Shown: positions 53,530 through 62,797 of the stretch, piece by piece
Numbering within the stretch: the stretch's first letter is position 1
How the letters are laid out: each line of letters opens with the position of its first letter
Assembly (NCBI RefSeq): GCF_016863255.1
Contig: NZ_BOON01000001.1
Span: 101,213 to 165,212, forward strand
Reading direction: 5' to 3'
DNA length: 64,000 nt
Source: Planosporangium mesophilum
GTDB taxonomy: Bacteria > Actinomycetota > Actinomycetes > Mycobacteriales > Micromonosporaceae
Program-made: the position numbers and the translations under genes
The notes under the pieces: model-generated
The model's database searches: none
Seen by the model: only the letters and a program-made list of their open reading frames with translations
What the model was told of the DNA's origin: nothing

Positions 53530-54372
53530 GTGGCCACCGACGACCCCGCGAGCGGGCGCCCGACCGAAGGCCGGGACCCTGGTCCCGAGCATGGCGTCAC
53601 CCCTGACCACACGCCTCCCCCGCGCCGCGCGGGCGCGCACAAGCGTCCCGGACGGCGCGCCCGTTCCGGCCAGACCGGTGGCCAGCCGGAGATGCGCCCC
53701 GTGGCCGCGGTCGTCACCGCGTTCCCCGACCTGGTCGCGGACGACCTGACCCAGCGCCAGCGGCGGATCCTGGAGTTCATCCGGAGCGCGGTCGACCGCA
53801 ACGGCTACCCGCCGAGCGTCCGCGAGATCGGCGAGGCGGTGGGGCTGGTCTCCCCGTCTAGCGTGGCCTACCAGCTCAAGGAGCTCGAACGGAAGGGCTA
53901 CCTGCGCCGCGACCCCAACCGGCCGCGCGCGGTCGACGTGCGCCCGCCGAGCGAGTTCGCCGCCGACCAGGAGGAGGCCGCGCGCGCCGCCCGGCCGACC
54001 CCGGCGTACGTGCCCATGCTCGGCCGCATCGCGGCCGGCGGTCCGATCCTCGCCGAGCAGGCCGTGGAGGACGTCTTCCCACTCCCCCGCGAGCTCGTCG
54101 GTGAGGGCACCCTCTTCCTACTCCAGGTCAAGGGCGACTCCATGATCGACGCGGCCATCTGCGACGGCGACTGGGTCGCCGTGCGCCAGCAGCCGACGGC
54201 CGACAACGGCGAGATCGTCGCGGCGATGCTCGACGGCGAGGCGACCGTCAAGACGTACCGCAAGCGCGACGGGCACGTCTGGCTGATCCCGCACAACGAG
54301 GCCTTCGACCCGATCGCGGGCGACGACGCCACGATCCTGGGCCGGGTCGTCGCGGTGCTGCGCCGGATCTGA
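53530..54372 (+). CDS. lexA: SOS repressor LexA
   Basis: 280 residues. A winged-helix DNA-binding domain (about 72-136, [34 protein letters not shown]) is joined to an S24 self-cleaving domain. The cleavage pair is A169-G170 ([12 protein letters not shown]), with catalytic S204 ([10 protein letters not shown]) and K241 (EATVKTYRK). The GTG at 53530 is 6 nt from AAGGGAGG; an ATG two codons earlier abuts it. A Pro/Arg-rich N-terminal extension of about 70 residues is longer than in E. coli. It represses DNA damage genes. Confidence 0.95.
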   Translation: MATDDPASGRPTEGRDPGPEHGVTPDHTPPPRRAGAHKRPGRRARSGQTGGQPEMRPVAAVVTAFPDLVADDLTQRQRRILEFIRSAVDRNGYPPSVREIGEAVGLVSPSSVAYQLKELERKGYLRRDPNRPRAVDVRPPSEFAADQEEAARAARPTPAYVPMLGRIAAGGPILAEQAVEDVFPLPRELVGEGTLFLLQVKGDSMIDAAICDGDWVAVRQQPTADNGEIVAAMLDGEATVKTYRKRDGHVWLIPHNEAFDPIAGDDATILGRVVAVLRRI

Positions 54373-54385
54373 CGACGACGAGAAA

Positions 54386-54416
54386 ATCGGGGTGGCGGTG
54401 TGACCGCCACCCCGAT
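54386..54416. terminator. Bidirectional terminator between lexA and a converging gene
   Basis: ATCGGGGTGGCGGT/ACCGCCACCCCGAT, a perfect 14-bp stem with a GTG loop. It is flanked by AGAAA on the left and GTCGTTT on the right, so each strand ends in a short T run. It starts 13 nt after the lexA stop. Confidence 0.87.
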
Positions 54417-54438
54417 GTCGTTTCTGGAGGCGCTCGGG

Positions 54439-55923
54439 TTAGTAACGCCCGTCGCCGTAGTCCGGGTGGTAGCCCGGCTGCGAGTACTGCTGCGGCCCGG
54501 TACGCCGGTCGAAGCCGGGCTGCTCGTAGCCGGCCTGCGGATGTGGGCGCCCGCCGTACACCCTGCCGCCATCAGCGGGACCTTGACCGGGATGAGGGCG
54601 CCGCCGCCCGCCCGCGCGGGGGTCGACCGGCGGCGGCGCCGGCGGCCCGACCACGACCCGGCCCTGCTGCCGTCTCGGGTCGGGGAAGGCGGGAGGCCCG
54701 GCGTCGGGGAAGGCCGGAGGAGCGTTCGGGGCCGGGGGCCGCGGGCCGCCGCCGCCCTTCTGCGGACCGCCGCCACCCTTACCCGGGGTCTCCGCCGGGC
54801 CCGCCTCGGCCGCCGCCGCGCGCCGCGCCTTGCGGGAGCGCCGGATGCCGATCACGCCGATCACGGCCAGCAGGAGGCCCAGGACACCGACCCCGGCCAC
54901 GATGTAGACCAGGTCCGACAGCGAGAACTTCTGGAACCACGAGCGGGTGTCCGCCGGCTTGTCTGCCTGCGAGCCGGCCACCGGGACGGCTTCGGCCGGC
55001 GTGGACGCCGGCTTGTACCGCTGGATCTTGATCCCCGCCTGCCCGGAGGTGGTCAGGAACGACTTGCCGTCCGCGCTGTACGCGAGCGCCTCGCCGTTGG
55101 CCTCGCCCTGCCCGTCGGCACCGGTCAGGGTGGTCAGCCGGGGCTTGCCGGTCGTGAGCGCCTTGACCACATCGCCGTCTGGCACGTCCCACTCGTACGC
55201 GTCGGAGTAGGTGCGCAGCGCGATCCGCTTACGGTCGGGCGACCGGGCCGCACCCGTCACCAGGACCCGGCCGGTCACCGAGAGGAAGTTGGGGGTGTTG
55301 GTGCGCTTGGGCTGCCACGTGCCGACCTTCTTGAGCGGTACGCCCTGCCTGTTGTTCGCCTGCAGCGGCTCGGACGGCTGGTAGATCGCCGCGGTGCCGG
55401 ACGACTCCTTGGTGACGATGACCGGCGTGTCGTCCGGGCCGAACAGCACGGCCCGGGCGTCGTGCGCGCCGTCCGGGTACGAGAGGCGGTGGATGACCGG
55501 GTTCCCGCCTCCGGGCGGCACCCGCCACAGCGCGATGGTGTCCCGCCGCTCGGCCTTGTTGCTGGTGTTGTCGCCGGTGTCGGCGACCCACAGCGCACCG
55601 TCCGAGGCGACCGCCAGGTCCTGCGGGTCGCGGGCCGGGTTGTTGCCGTAGGGCACCGAGCGGCTCAACTTGCACTTGCTGTCCAGGTAGAAGATCCGCA
55701 TCCCGGCCTGCTGGTCGGGCACGCTGTTGACCGCCGCGTACCCGCCGTCGTCGAGCGCGACCAGCCCGGTCAGGCCGGTCAGCCGGCTGTCGGTCAGGGT
55801 GCACACGTTCTCGCCGCCCGCCCCGGTGGCGGCGGCCGTCGGGCTGGGCTCGGCGACGGCCGGGGTCACCAGTCCGAAAACGGCAACCCATACCCCTGCA
55901 GCCACCAGCCCGACGCGTCGCAT
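54439..55923 (-). CDS. Secreted beta-propeller protein with C-terminal membrane anchor
   Basis: 494 residues. Signal peptide (RRVGLVAAGVWVAVFGLVTPAVA), a propeller-like extracellular region (NENVCTLTD-like start, ARDPQDLAVASDGALWVADTGDN, NGEALAYSADGKSFLTTS), one membrane span (YIVAGVGVLGLLLAVIGVIG) and a Pro/Gly-rich cytosolic tail of about 120 residues. Mtb Rv2721c, beside lexA, is the positional match. ATG at 55923 begins the signal peptide. Function unknown; the tail suggests binding to partner proteins. Confidence 0.82.
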   Translation of the reverse strand: MRRVGLVAAGVWVAVFGLVTPAVAEPSPTAAATGAGGENVCTLTDSRLTGLTGLVALDDGGYAAVNSVPDQQAGMRIFYLDSKCKLSRSVPYGNNPARDPQDLAVASDGALWVADTGDNTSNKAERRDTIALWRVPPGGGNPVIHRLSYPDGAHDARAVLFGPDDTPVIVTKESSGTAAIYQPSEPLQANNRQGVPLKKVGTWQPKRTNTPNFLSVTGRVLVTGAARSPDRKRIALRTYSDAYEWDVPDGDVVKALTTGKPRLTTLTGADGQGEANGEALAYSADGKSFLTTSGQAGIKIQRYKPASTPAEAVPVAGSQADKPADTRSWFQKFSLSDLVYIVAGVGVLGLLLAVIGVIGIRRSRKARRAAAAEAGPAETPGKGGGGPQKGGGGPRPPAPNAPPAFPDAGPPAFPDPRRQQGRVVVGPPAPPPVDPRAGGRRRPHPGQGPADGGRVYGGRPHPQAGYEQPGFDRRTGPQQYSQPGYHPDYGDGRY

Positions 55924-55974
55924 CGCACTAGTCTGGCAGAGGGTTTCACCATTCGGGGTACGGCCCGCCCTCAA

Positions 55975-57474
55975 CTACGCCACATGGCCAGCCACGGATC
56001 GGCCGATCAGCGCGTACGGGGCCAGCTCGGCCGCGAGGCCCTCGGCCACCCGGACATGCAGGACCGTACCGTCGCTGGTGTGCTCCGTCGAGAGGACCTC
56101 ACCGGTGGAGTGCACGCGCGCCACCAGGTCGCCCCGGTCGTACGGTACGCAGGCGTGCACCTCGACGGCCGGCCACGGCAGCCGGTCCTCGACGGCGGTC
56201 TGGACGTCGGCCAGGCCGGCGCCGCTCCGCGCGGACACGAAGATGGCCTCCGGCCACTCCCGCTTGAGCCGCAGCAACGTCTCCTCGTCGGCCGCGTCGA
56301 TCTTGTTGACCACGAGCAGCTCGGCCACCTTGTCGGCGCCGACGTCCGCCAGCACCTCGCGGACGGCCCGGACCTGCCCCTCCGGGTCGGGGTGGCTCGC
56401 GTCGACCACGTGCAGGACCAGGTCGGCCTCGGCCACCTCCTCCAGGGTGGAGCGGAAGGCCTCGACGAGCTGGTGCGGCAGGTGCCGGACGAACCCGACG
56501 GTGTCGGACAGCGTGTAGATCCGGCCGTCGGCCGCCCGGCTCCGACGCGTCGTGGTGTCCAGCGTGGCGAACAGGGCGTTCTCCACCAGCAGCCCGGCGC
56601 CGATCAGCCGGTTGATCAGGCTGGACTTGCCGGCGTTGGTGTAGCCGGCGATCGCGACGCTCGGTACCCGCCGCTCGCGGCGCCCGGCCCGCTTCGTCTC
56701 ACGCACCGTGGCCATGCCCGCGATCTCACGCTTGAGCCGGGAGATGCGGGTACGGATGCGCCGGCGGTCGGTCTCCAGCTTGGTCTCACCGGGACCACGC
56801 AGACCCACGCCGCCGTTACCGCTGGCCGAACCACCGGCCTGCCGGCTCATCGCCTCACCCCAACCCCGCAGGCGGGGCAGCAGGTACTGCAGCTGGGCCA
56901 GCTCGACCTGGGCCTTGCCCTCCTTGCTCTTGGCATGCTGGGCGAAGATGTCCAGGATCAGGGCGGTCCGGTCGATGACCTTGACCTTGACCTTCTCCTC
57001 AAGATTGCGCAGCTGGGACGGCGAGAGCTCACCGTCGCAGATCACCGTGTCGGCGCCGGTGGCGACGACGACGTCGCGCAGGTCGGCGACCTTGCCCCGG
57101 CCGATGTAGGTGGCGGGGTCGGGCCGGTTACGGCGCTGGACCAGCCCGTCGAGCACCTCCGAACCGGCCGTCTCGGCCAGGGCCGCGAGCTCGGTGAGGC
57201 TGTTGTCGGCGTCCGCGGACGTACCGTCGGTCCAGACGCCCACCAGGACGACCCGCTCCAGCCGCAGCTGCCGGTACTCAACCTCGGTGATGTCGGACAG
57301 CTCGGTCGACAGACCGGCGACCCGGCGTAGCGCGTGGCGCTCCTCGAGCTCGAGCTCACCGGTTGTCGCGTCGTCGAACTCCGCGTCCTTGAACTTCTCG
57401 ATCGACTCAAGGTCCAGATCGAGGTCGTACATAGATTTCACGTTTGGTTCTCGCATCGCTTCCGATCGTGTCAT
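55975..57474 (-). CDS. hflX: Ribosome-associated GTPase HflX
   Basis: 499 residues. An N-terminal HflX nucleotide-binding domain (VVLVGVWTDG, NRPDPATYIGRGKVADL) and a linker (LRGWGEAMSRQ, GLRGPGETKLETDRR) lead to a GTPase domain with G1 AGYTNAGKSSL, G3 DTVGFVRHLPHQL and G4 NKID. It splits stalled or hibernating 70S ribosomes. The start is the first ATG; others at 57456 and 57432 are possible and none has a good ribosome site. The acidic N-terminus of about 60 residues is typical of actinobacterial forms. Confidence 0.94.
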   Translation of the reverse strand: MTRSEAMREPNVKSMYDLDLDLESIEKFKDAEFDDATTGELELEERHALRRVAGLSTELSDITEVEYRQLRLERVVLVGVWTDGTSADADNSLTELAALAETAGSEVLDGLVQRRNRPDPATYIGRGKVADLRDVVVATGADTVICDGELSPSQLRNLEEKVKVKVIDRTALILDIFAQHAKSKEGKAQVELAQLQYLLPRLRGWGEAMSRQAGGSASGNGGVGLRGPGETKLETDRRRIRTRISRLKREIAGMATVRETKRAGRRERRVPSVAIAGYTNAGKSSLINRLIGAGLLVENALFATLDTTTRRSRAADGRIYTLSDTVGFVRHLPHQLVEAFRSTLEEVAEADLVLHVVDASHPDPEGQVRAVREVLADVGADKVAELLVVNKIDAADEETLLRLKREWPEAIFVSARSGAGLADVQTAVEDRLPWPAVEVHACVPYDRGDLVARVHSTGEVLSTEHTSDGTVLHVRVAEGLAAELAPYALIGRSVAGHVA

Positions 57475-57606
57475 GTCGTTTCGGCCGTCGCACCCGCAAT
57501 TACCGGGCCACCGCGGCGCCTACAGCCCCTGTACCCCATGAAACGAATATGAATACGGGTGGGGTGGAGGTTGCGACCTGGCCGGATGGCCTCAAAATAG
57601 AACGCC

Positions 57607-59100
57607 GTGACCGTTCGTCGTCTTCCCAGTGCCGGGTTCTCCATCACCATCCGGGTCGCCGTGACCGCGGACGCCTCCGCGATCGGCCGACTGACCACAA
57701 CCGTCGGCGAAGCGGGCGCCGTCGTCACCGCCCTCGACGTGGTCGACTCCGACCACACCCACGTCATCGCCGACCTCACCTGCGACACCGCTGACGCCGT
57801 CCACGCCGACCAGGTCGTGGGCTCGCTGGAGGCGATGGACGGGGTCGAGGTCCGCAAGGTCTCCGACCGCACGTTCCTGCTGCACCTCGGTGGCAAGATC
57901 GAGGTGCATCCCAAGGTCGCCCTGCGTACCCGCGACGAGCTGTCGCGGGCGTACACGCCGGGCGTCGCCCGGGTCTGCCTGGCGATCGCCGAGAACCCCG
58001 AGGACGCCCGCCGCCTGACGATCAAGCGCAACACGGTGGCGGTGGTCACGGACGGCACGGCCGTCCTCGGGCTCGGCGACATCGGCCCGGCCGCCGCGCT
58101 GCCCGTCATGGAGGGCAAGGCGGCCCTGTTCAAACGGTTCGCCGGAGTCGACGCCTGGCCGGTCGTGCTGGACACCAAGGACACCGACGAGATCGTCAAC
58201 ATCGTGAAGGCGATCGCGCCCGCGTACGGCGGGATCAACCTGGAGGACATCGCCGCCCCGCGCTGCTTCGAAATCGAGGCGCGGCTGCGGGAGATGCTCG
58301 ACATCCCGGTCTTCCACGACGACCAGCACGGCACCGCGATCTGCGTGCTCGCCGCGCTCACCAACGCGCTGCGGGTGGTCGGCAAGCGACTGGCCGACGT
58401 ACGCGTGGTGGTCTCGGGCTCCGGCGCGGCGGGTACCGCGATCATGAAGCTGCTGCTCCGGCAGGGCGTCGGGGACCTGATCGCGACCGACCGGCCGGGA
58501 GCCCTGCACCGGGGCATGTCCGGGCTGAGCGAGTCGTGGCAGTGGCTGGTGGAGAACACCAACCGCGACAACTACGCCGGCGACCTGCGCGGCGCGATCC
58601 GGGGCGCCGACGTCTTCATCGGGGTGAGCGCGCCCAACCTGCTCACCGGCGACGACATCGCCACGATGGCGCCGGACTCGATCGTGTTCGCCCTGGCCAA
58701 CCCCGACCCCGAGGTGGACCCGCGGGCGGCGCGCGAGCACGCGGCGATCGTGGCCACCGGCCGCTCCGACCAGCCCAACCAGATCAACAACGTACTGGCC
58801 TTCCCCGGCGTGTTCCGCGGGATGCTCGACGCGCAGGCGCGGGCGTACACCGACGACATGGGGCTCGCGGCGGCACGGGCCATCGCGGACACCGTCGGCG
58901 CGGACAAGCTCAACGCCAGCGTGATCGTGCCCAGCGTGTTCGACGCGCGGGTGGCGCCGGCGGTCGCCGCGGCGGTCCGCGCGGTGGCCAAGGGCGAGGA
59001 GCCGTTCACCGGCGACGGCTACCGGTCCGAGACGCCCGCCGACGGCCTGCGCGCCACCATCGACCACGCACCGGTCGTACCGGACCCGTCCGTCTCGTGA
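57607..59100 (+). CDS. NAD(P)-dependent malic enzyme with N-terminal ACT domain
   Basis: 497 residues. An ACT domain (about 10-85, FSITIRVAVTADASAIGRLTT) precedes a malic enzyme core: SRAYTPGVARVC, VVTDGTAVLGLGDIGPAAALPVMEGK, the metal site FHDDQHGTAICVLAAL, and the Rossmann GSGAAGTAI. It decarboxylates malate to pyruvate, yielding NAD(P)H; the ACT domain implies allosteric control. GTG start. It is divergent from hflX and absent from the Mtb order here. Confidence 0.94.
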   Translation: MTVRRLPSAGFSITIRVAVTADASAIGRLTTTVGEAGAVVTALDVVDSDHTHVIADLTCDTADAVHADQVVGSLEAMDGVEVRKVSDRTFLLHLGGKIEVHPKVALRTRDELSRAYTPGVARVCLAIAENPEDARRLTIKRNTVAVVTDGTAVLGLGDIGPAAALPVMEGKAALFKRFAGVDAWPVVLDTKDTDEIVNIVKAIAPAYGGINLEDIAAPRCFEIEARLREMLDIPVFHDDQHGTAICVLAALTNALRVVGKRLADVRVVVSGSGAAGTAIMKLLLRQGVGDLIATDRPGALHRGMSGLSESWQWLVENTNRDNYAGDLRGAIRGADVFIGVSAPNLLTGDDIATMAPDSIVFALANPDPEVDPRAAREHAAIVATGRSDQPNQINNVLAFPGVFRGMLDAQARAYTDDMGLAAARAIADTVGADKLNASVIVPSVFDARVAPAVAAAVRAVAKGEEPFTGDGYRSETPADGLRATIDHAPVVPDPSVS

Positions 59101-59132
59101 CCTGAGCGGCTCGTCAAGATCCTCGCAGATGC

Positions 59133-59175
59133 GCCGAGACTGCTGCCATCCCTCGTGGATGGCAGCAGTCTCGGC
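59133..59175. terminator. Bidirectional terminator between malic enzyme gene and dapF
   Basis: A perfect 19-bp stem, GCCGAGACTGCTGCCATCC with its reverse complement, and a CTCGT loop, centred between the two convergent stops. The inverted motif CGTCAAGATCC (59112-59122) lies just before it. Confidence 0.88.
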
Positions 59176-59206
59176 CATACTGCGCCCGTTCCGGGCCGCG
59201 GAACAG

Positions 59207-60115
59207 CTAGGCGGCGGCCTCGCGGCTGTCCACGTCCGGCAACCGCACGTCGAGGGCGCCCGGGTCGACGGTGCCGGTCGCCACGATCACCGCCGGGCCC
59301 ATCAGCCAGCACGCCTCCTCGTCGAGGACGATCGTGAGGCGCCCACCGGGCACGTCCACCGCGACCCGGCCGGTGGAAAGGCCCGCGTCCGCGAGGGCCA
59401 CGGCGGCCACCGCGCAGGCGCCCGAGCCGCACGACAGCGTCTCCCCCGAGCCCCGCTCGTACACGCGCATGCGGACGTGCAGGTCGACCCCGGGCAGCGG
59501 GACGGCCGGCGCGGAGAACTCCACGTTGACGCCGGCCGGGAAGTCCGCGTCACTGAACTCCGGCGAGGTCGACAGGTCGAGAGCGGCCAGCGCCGGGATG
59601 TCGGCCACCCGGCAGACCAGGTGCGGGTTGCCGACGTCGACGGACTCACCGACGTAGCGGCGCGCCTCCACCCGGGCCACGCTCTGCCCGTACAGGCGGG
59701 GCTTCGACAGGCCCGTGGCGATCTCGTCGGGGCCGACCACCGTCCGCACGACGCCGGCCCGGGTCGCCACCGTCATCTCGCCGCCGGCGGCGAGACCGGC
59801 CTCCACCAGGTACCGCGTGTACACCCGTACGCCGTTGCCGCACATCTCGGCGTGCGTGCCGTCGGCGTTCCAGTAGTCCATGAACCACTCGGCCTCACCG
59901 GCGTACCGGGCCGCGTCGGGGTGCGCCTCGGCCCGGACCACCCGCAGCACGCCGTCGGCGCCGATGCCGCGACGCCGGTCACACAGCGCGGCGACCAGCC
60001 TCGGCGTGAGCGGCAGCCGCCCCTGGGGGTCCGGAAGAATGACGAAGTCGTTGCCGGTCCCGTGTCCCTTGGCGTAGTCCAACGCCGCGTCGTCGAGTAG
60101 CACGCCCGTCATCAT
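59207..60115 (-). CDS. dapF: Diaminopimelate epimerase
   Basis: 302 residues. It converts LL- to meso-diaminopimelate for lysine and peptidoglycan. The two catalytic Cys lie in HAEMCGNGVRVY and TLSCGSGACAVAAV; AKGHGTGNDFVIL and NADGTHAEM are also typical. The ATG at 60115 overlaps the miaA stop (ATGA); a second ATG follows at once. It forms an operon with miaA, as Mtb Rv2727c-Rv2726c. Confidence 0.96.
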   Translation of the reverse strand: MMTGVLLDDAALDYAKGHGTGNDFVILPDPQGRLPLTPRLVAALCDRRRGIGADGVLRVVRAEAHPDAARYAGEAEWFMDYWNADGTHAEMCGNGVRVYTRYLVEAGLAAGGEMTVATRAGVVRTVVGPDEIATGLSKPRLYGQSVARVEARRYVGESVDVGNPHLVCRVADIPALAALDLSTSPEFSDADFPAGVNVEFSAPAVPLPGVDLHVRMRVYERGSGETLSCGSGACAVAAVALADAGLSTGRVAVDVPGGRLTIVLDEEACWLMGPAVIVATGTVDPGALDVRLPDVDSREAAA

Positions 60116-61041
60116 GACACCGCGACGAATGCCGACGCCGCCTCGCGGGTCTTCCGCGCGAAATCCGGGTCGGCCGCGTCGAACCACCGGATGCGAGGGT
60201 CACGACGGAACCAGGACCGCTGGCGGCGTACGAAGCGGCGGGTGGCCCGTACCGTCTCGTCCCGGGCCGCCTCCTCCGGGCACGTACCGTCGAAAAAGCG
60301 CAGCACCTGGTGGTAGCCGAGGGCCCGGCCGGCGGTCAGCCCTTCGCGCAAGCCACGGGCCTCCAGCGCACGTACCTCGTCGACCAGGCCGGCGGCCCAC
60401 ATGTGGTCGACACGCACCGCGATCCGCTCGTCGAGCGGCTCCGAGGCCAGGTCCACGCCGAGCTGGCAGGAGTCGTAGTACGGTCGGGGCTGCTCCGGCA
60501 GCGCGGCGGTGAACCGCCCGCCGGTCAGCGAGATCACCTCCAGGGCGCGGACGATGCGCCGGCCGTTGGTCGGCAGGATCCGCTCGGCGGCGACCGGGTC
60601 GGCGACGGCGAGCCGGGCGTACAGCGGCGCCGGGCCGGAGGCGGCCAGCTCCGCCTCCAGCTCCGCGCGCAGCACCGGGTCGGTGCCGGGAAACTCGAAC
60701 TCCTCCAGGACCGCCCGCACGTACAGCCCCGAGCCGCCGACCAGCAGCGGTACCCGGCCACGGGCCAGTACGTCGTCGATCGCCGCACGGGCCAGCTCCT
60801 GGTACACCGCGACGCTGGCCGGCTCGGTCACGTCCCAGATGTCCAGAACGTGGTGCGGTACGCCCTCCCGCTCGGCCGGCGTCAGCTTCGCGGTACCGAT
60901 GTCCATGCCCCGGTACAGCTGCATGGAGTCCGCGTTGACGACCTCTCCGTCGAGGGCGTGCGCGAGCGCGAGGCTCAGGGCCGACTTGCCGGCGGCGGTC
61001 GGCCCGACGACCGCGATCACCGGCCCGCGCCGTGGCGTCAC
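60112..61041 (-). CDS. miaA: tRNA dimethylallyltransferase
   Basis: 309 residues. It adds a dimethylallyl group to A37 of UNN-decoding tRNAs, the substrate later used by MiaB. Walker A VVGPTAAGKSALS, the NADSMQLYRGMDIGTAK block, PLLVGGSGLYVRAVL, GRRIVRALEV and RFVRRQRSWFRRD match the family. GTG at 61041 follows GGGGGAGG by 6 nt. Upstream in-frame sequence is not part of the enzyme. Confidence 0.96.
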   Translation of the reverse strand: MTPRRGPVIAVVGPTAAGKSALSLALAHALDGEVVNADSMQLYRGMDIGTAKLTPAEREGVPHHVLDIWDVTEPASVAVYQELARAAIDDVLARGRVPLLVGGSGLYVRAVLEEFEFPGTDPVLRAELEAELAASGPAPLYARLAVADPVAAERILPTNGRRIVRALEVISLTGGRFTAALPEQPRPYYDSCQLGVDLASEPLDERIAVRVDHMWAAGLVDEVRALEARGLREGLTAGRALGYHQVLRFFDGTCPEEAARDETVRATRRFVRRQRSWFRRDPRIRWFDAADPDFARKTREAASAFVAVS

Positions 61042-61483
61042 CGTCGTCCTCCCCCGACGCCGCCACCGGTTCTCCCACCACACAGGACGGGCGAATCGCG
61101 GTACCGTGACGACAACTCCCGTACCCGGGAAGCGATACCCACCGCCACCCGCCACTGTCGAGCCGGTCCGGCACCCCGCTTGGCGATTTCGGCGATACCG
61201 GGGGCGTAACCGGGGATTGGGAGCGGCGGCTCTGGGCAGACGGCGGCGACGAGGGGCACGCTGAAAACGGTATCGGGTGTCTTCACCTGATCCGTACCGG
61301 ACCGGGCGGGAGCGAAGCGACACCAACCCGACAGCAAAAGTCACGGTTCGGCTGCGGCCGCTCGACGCGGACGGGGTCGGACCTGTGACAATGAGGCCCT
61401 GAACGAATGAACACGGCTGCGCGACGGCGGCGACATCGAGGGTTAGCCGAACCCACGGGCGCCGGGAAGACGAGGATGGGCAC
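61042..61483. other. Intergenic region between miaA and the DUF349 operon
   Basis: 442 bp between divergent genes. I find no supported coding frame, RNA gene or clear hairpin. The stretch near 61380-61400 (TGACAATGAGG) may hold a -10 for the leader peptide operon, but no good -35 goes with it. Confidence 0.4.
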
Positions 61484-61567
61484 ATGAGTGAGCGGTTCGA
61501 GCAGATCGGGAGGCTCGGTGTGTTCGAGCCTCATGCCGAGGCCGAGCTGAGCGAGGTGGCGGCATGA
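61484..61567 (+). CDS. 27-residue leader peptide coupled to the DUF349 gene
   Basis: A short frame starting at ATG 61484 with GAGG 8 nt upstream. It begins MSERFEQIGRLGVFEP, is acidic at its end and stops with a TGA overlapping the ATG of the DUF349 gene (ATGA). The ribosome site, spacing and overlap are those of a real translated gene. Both proteins begin MS-. It may be a leader that couples translation, or a small protein in its own right. Confidence 0.6.
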   Translation: MSERFEQIGRLGVFEPHAEAELSEVAA

Positions 61568-62772
61568 GCGACCCGACGGCCTTCGGTCGAGTCGACGCCG
61601 ACGGCACGGTCTACCTCAAGACGGCGGCGGGCGAGCGCGTCGTCGGATCGTGGCAGGCCGGCACCCCCGAGGAGGGGCTCGCCCACTTCGCGCGGCGCTT
61701 CGCCGACCTGGCCACCGAGGTGGACCTCATCGAGGCCCGCCTGGGAAGTGGCACCGCCGACGCCACCCACTCGCTGAGCAGCATCCGCCGCCTGCGGTCC
61801 GGCCTGGACACCGCGCACGTCGTCGGTGACGTCGACGGCCTGGCGGCCCGCCTGGACAAGCTCGCCACGATCGCCGAGGAGAAGGCCGGCGCGGCGCGCG
61901 CGGCCCGCGACGCGGCCCGCGCCGAGGCGGTGGCCCGCAAGACCGCCCTGGTCGAGGAGGCCGAGAAGATCGGGGCCGAGGCGACCGGCTGGAAGACCGC
62001 CGGCGACCGGCTCAAGGAGATCCTCGACGAGTGGAAGACCATCCACGGCGTCGACAAGAAGACCGACGGCGAGCTGTGGAAGCGGTACGCGGCCGCCCGG
62101 GACGGGTTCACCCGCCGCCGCGGCGCGCACTTCGCCATCCTCGACGCGACCCGCAAGCAGGCCCAGACCCGCAAGGAAGAGCTGGTCGCCGAGGCCGAGG
62201 CGCTGTCGGACTCCACGGAGTGGAACGCCACCGCCGCGCGCCTCAAGGAGCTGATGGGCGAGTGGAAGACGGCGCCGCGCGCGTCGAAGGAGGCCGAGCA
62301 GCGGCTCTGGGAGAAGTTCCGGGCCGCCCAGGACGCCTTCTTCAGCCGCCGCAGCGAGGTCTTCTCCGCCCGTGACGCCGAGCAGCGCGGCCACCTGGAG
62401 CGTAAGCAGGAACTACTGGCGCAGGCCGAGGCGCTCGACGTCGACGCCGACCCGAGGGCCGCGCAGAACAAGCTGCGCGAGATCCAGGGCCAGTGGCACG
62501 ACATCGGGCGGGTCCCCCGCGACGCGGCTACCGGCCTGGACCGGCGGCTACGGGTGGTCGAGGACCGGGTCAAGCACGCCATGGACGCCGCGTGGCGGCG
62601 CACCCCGCCGGAGGCGAGCCCGCTGCTGGCGCAGATGCGCGAGCAGGTGGCCGAAGCCGAGCAGCGGCTGGCCAAGGCGCAGGCGGCCGGCGACGCGCGG
62701 CGAATCAAGGAGGCACAGCAGGCGCTGGAGTCCAAGCGGAACTTCCTCGCGCTCGCGGAGCACAGCAGCTGA
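61564..62772 (+). CDS. DUF349 coiled-coil protein
   Basis: 402 residues. Three or more DUF349 repeats (WKTAGDRLKEILDEWKTI, WNATAARLKELMGEWKTA, AAQNKLREIQGQWHDIG) with conserved Trp pairs, each followed by LWxxFRAAxDxFFxRR. Long Ala/Arg/Glu helices and a terminal coiled coil make a rod-like protein. Mtb Rv2731 lies in the same place. Role unknown; nucleic-acid binding has been suggested for the family. Confidence 0.9.
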   Translation: MSDPTAFGRVDADGTVYLKTAAGERVVGSWQAGTPEEGLAHFARRFADLATEVDLIEARLGSGTADATHSLSSIRRLRSGLDTAHVVGDVDGLAARLDKLATIAEEKAGAARAARDAARAEAVARKTALVEEAEKIGAEATGWKTAGDRLKEILDEWKTIHGVDKKTDGELWKRYAAARDGFTRRRGAHFAILDATRKQAQTRKEELVAEAEALSDSTEWNATAARLKELMGEWKTAPRASKEAEQRLWEKFRAAQDAFFSRRSEVFSARDAEQRGHLERKQELLAQAEALDVDADPRAAQNKLREIQGQWHDIGRVPRDAATGLDRRLRVVEDRVKHAMDAAWRRTPPEASPLLAQMREQVAEAEQRLAKAQAAGDARRIKEAQQALESKRNFLALAEHSS

Positions 62773-62797
62773 CCGATACACGCTACGGTCGGAAACT

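Noticed and set aside
57475..57606. Overlapping frames between hflX and malic enzyme as a further small gene
   Set aside because: No ribosome site or composition support; the 132 bp fit two divergent promoters.
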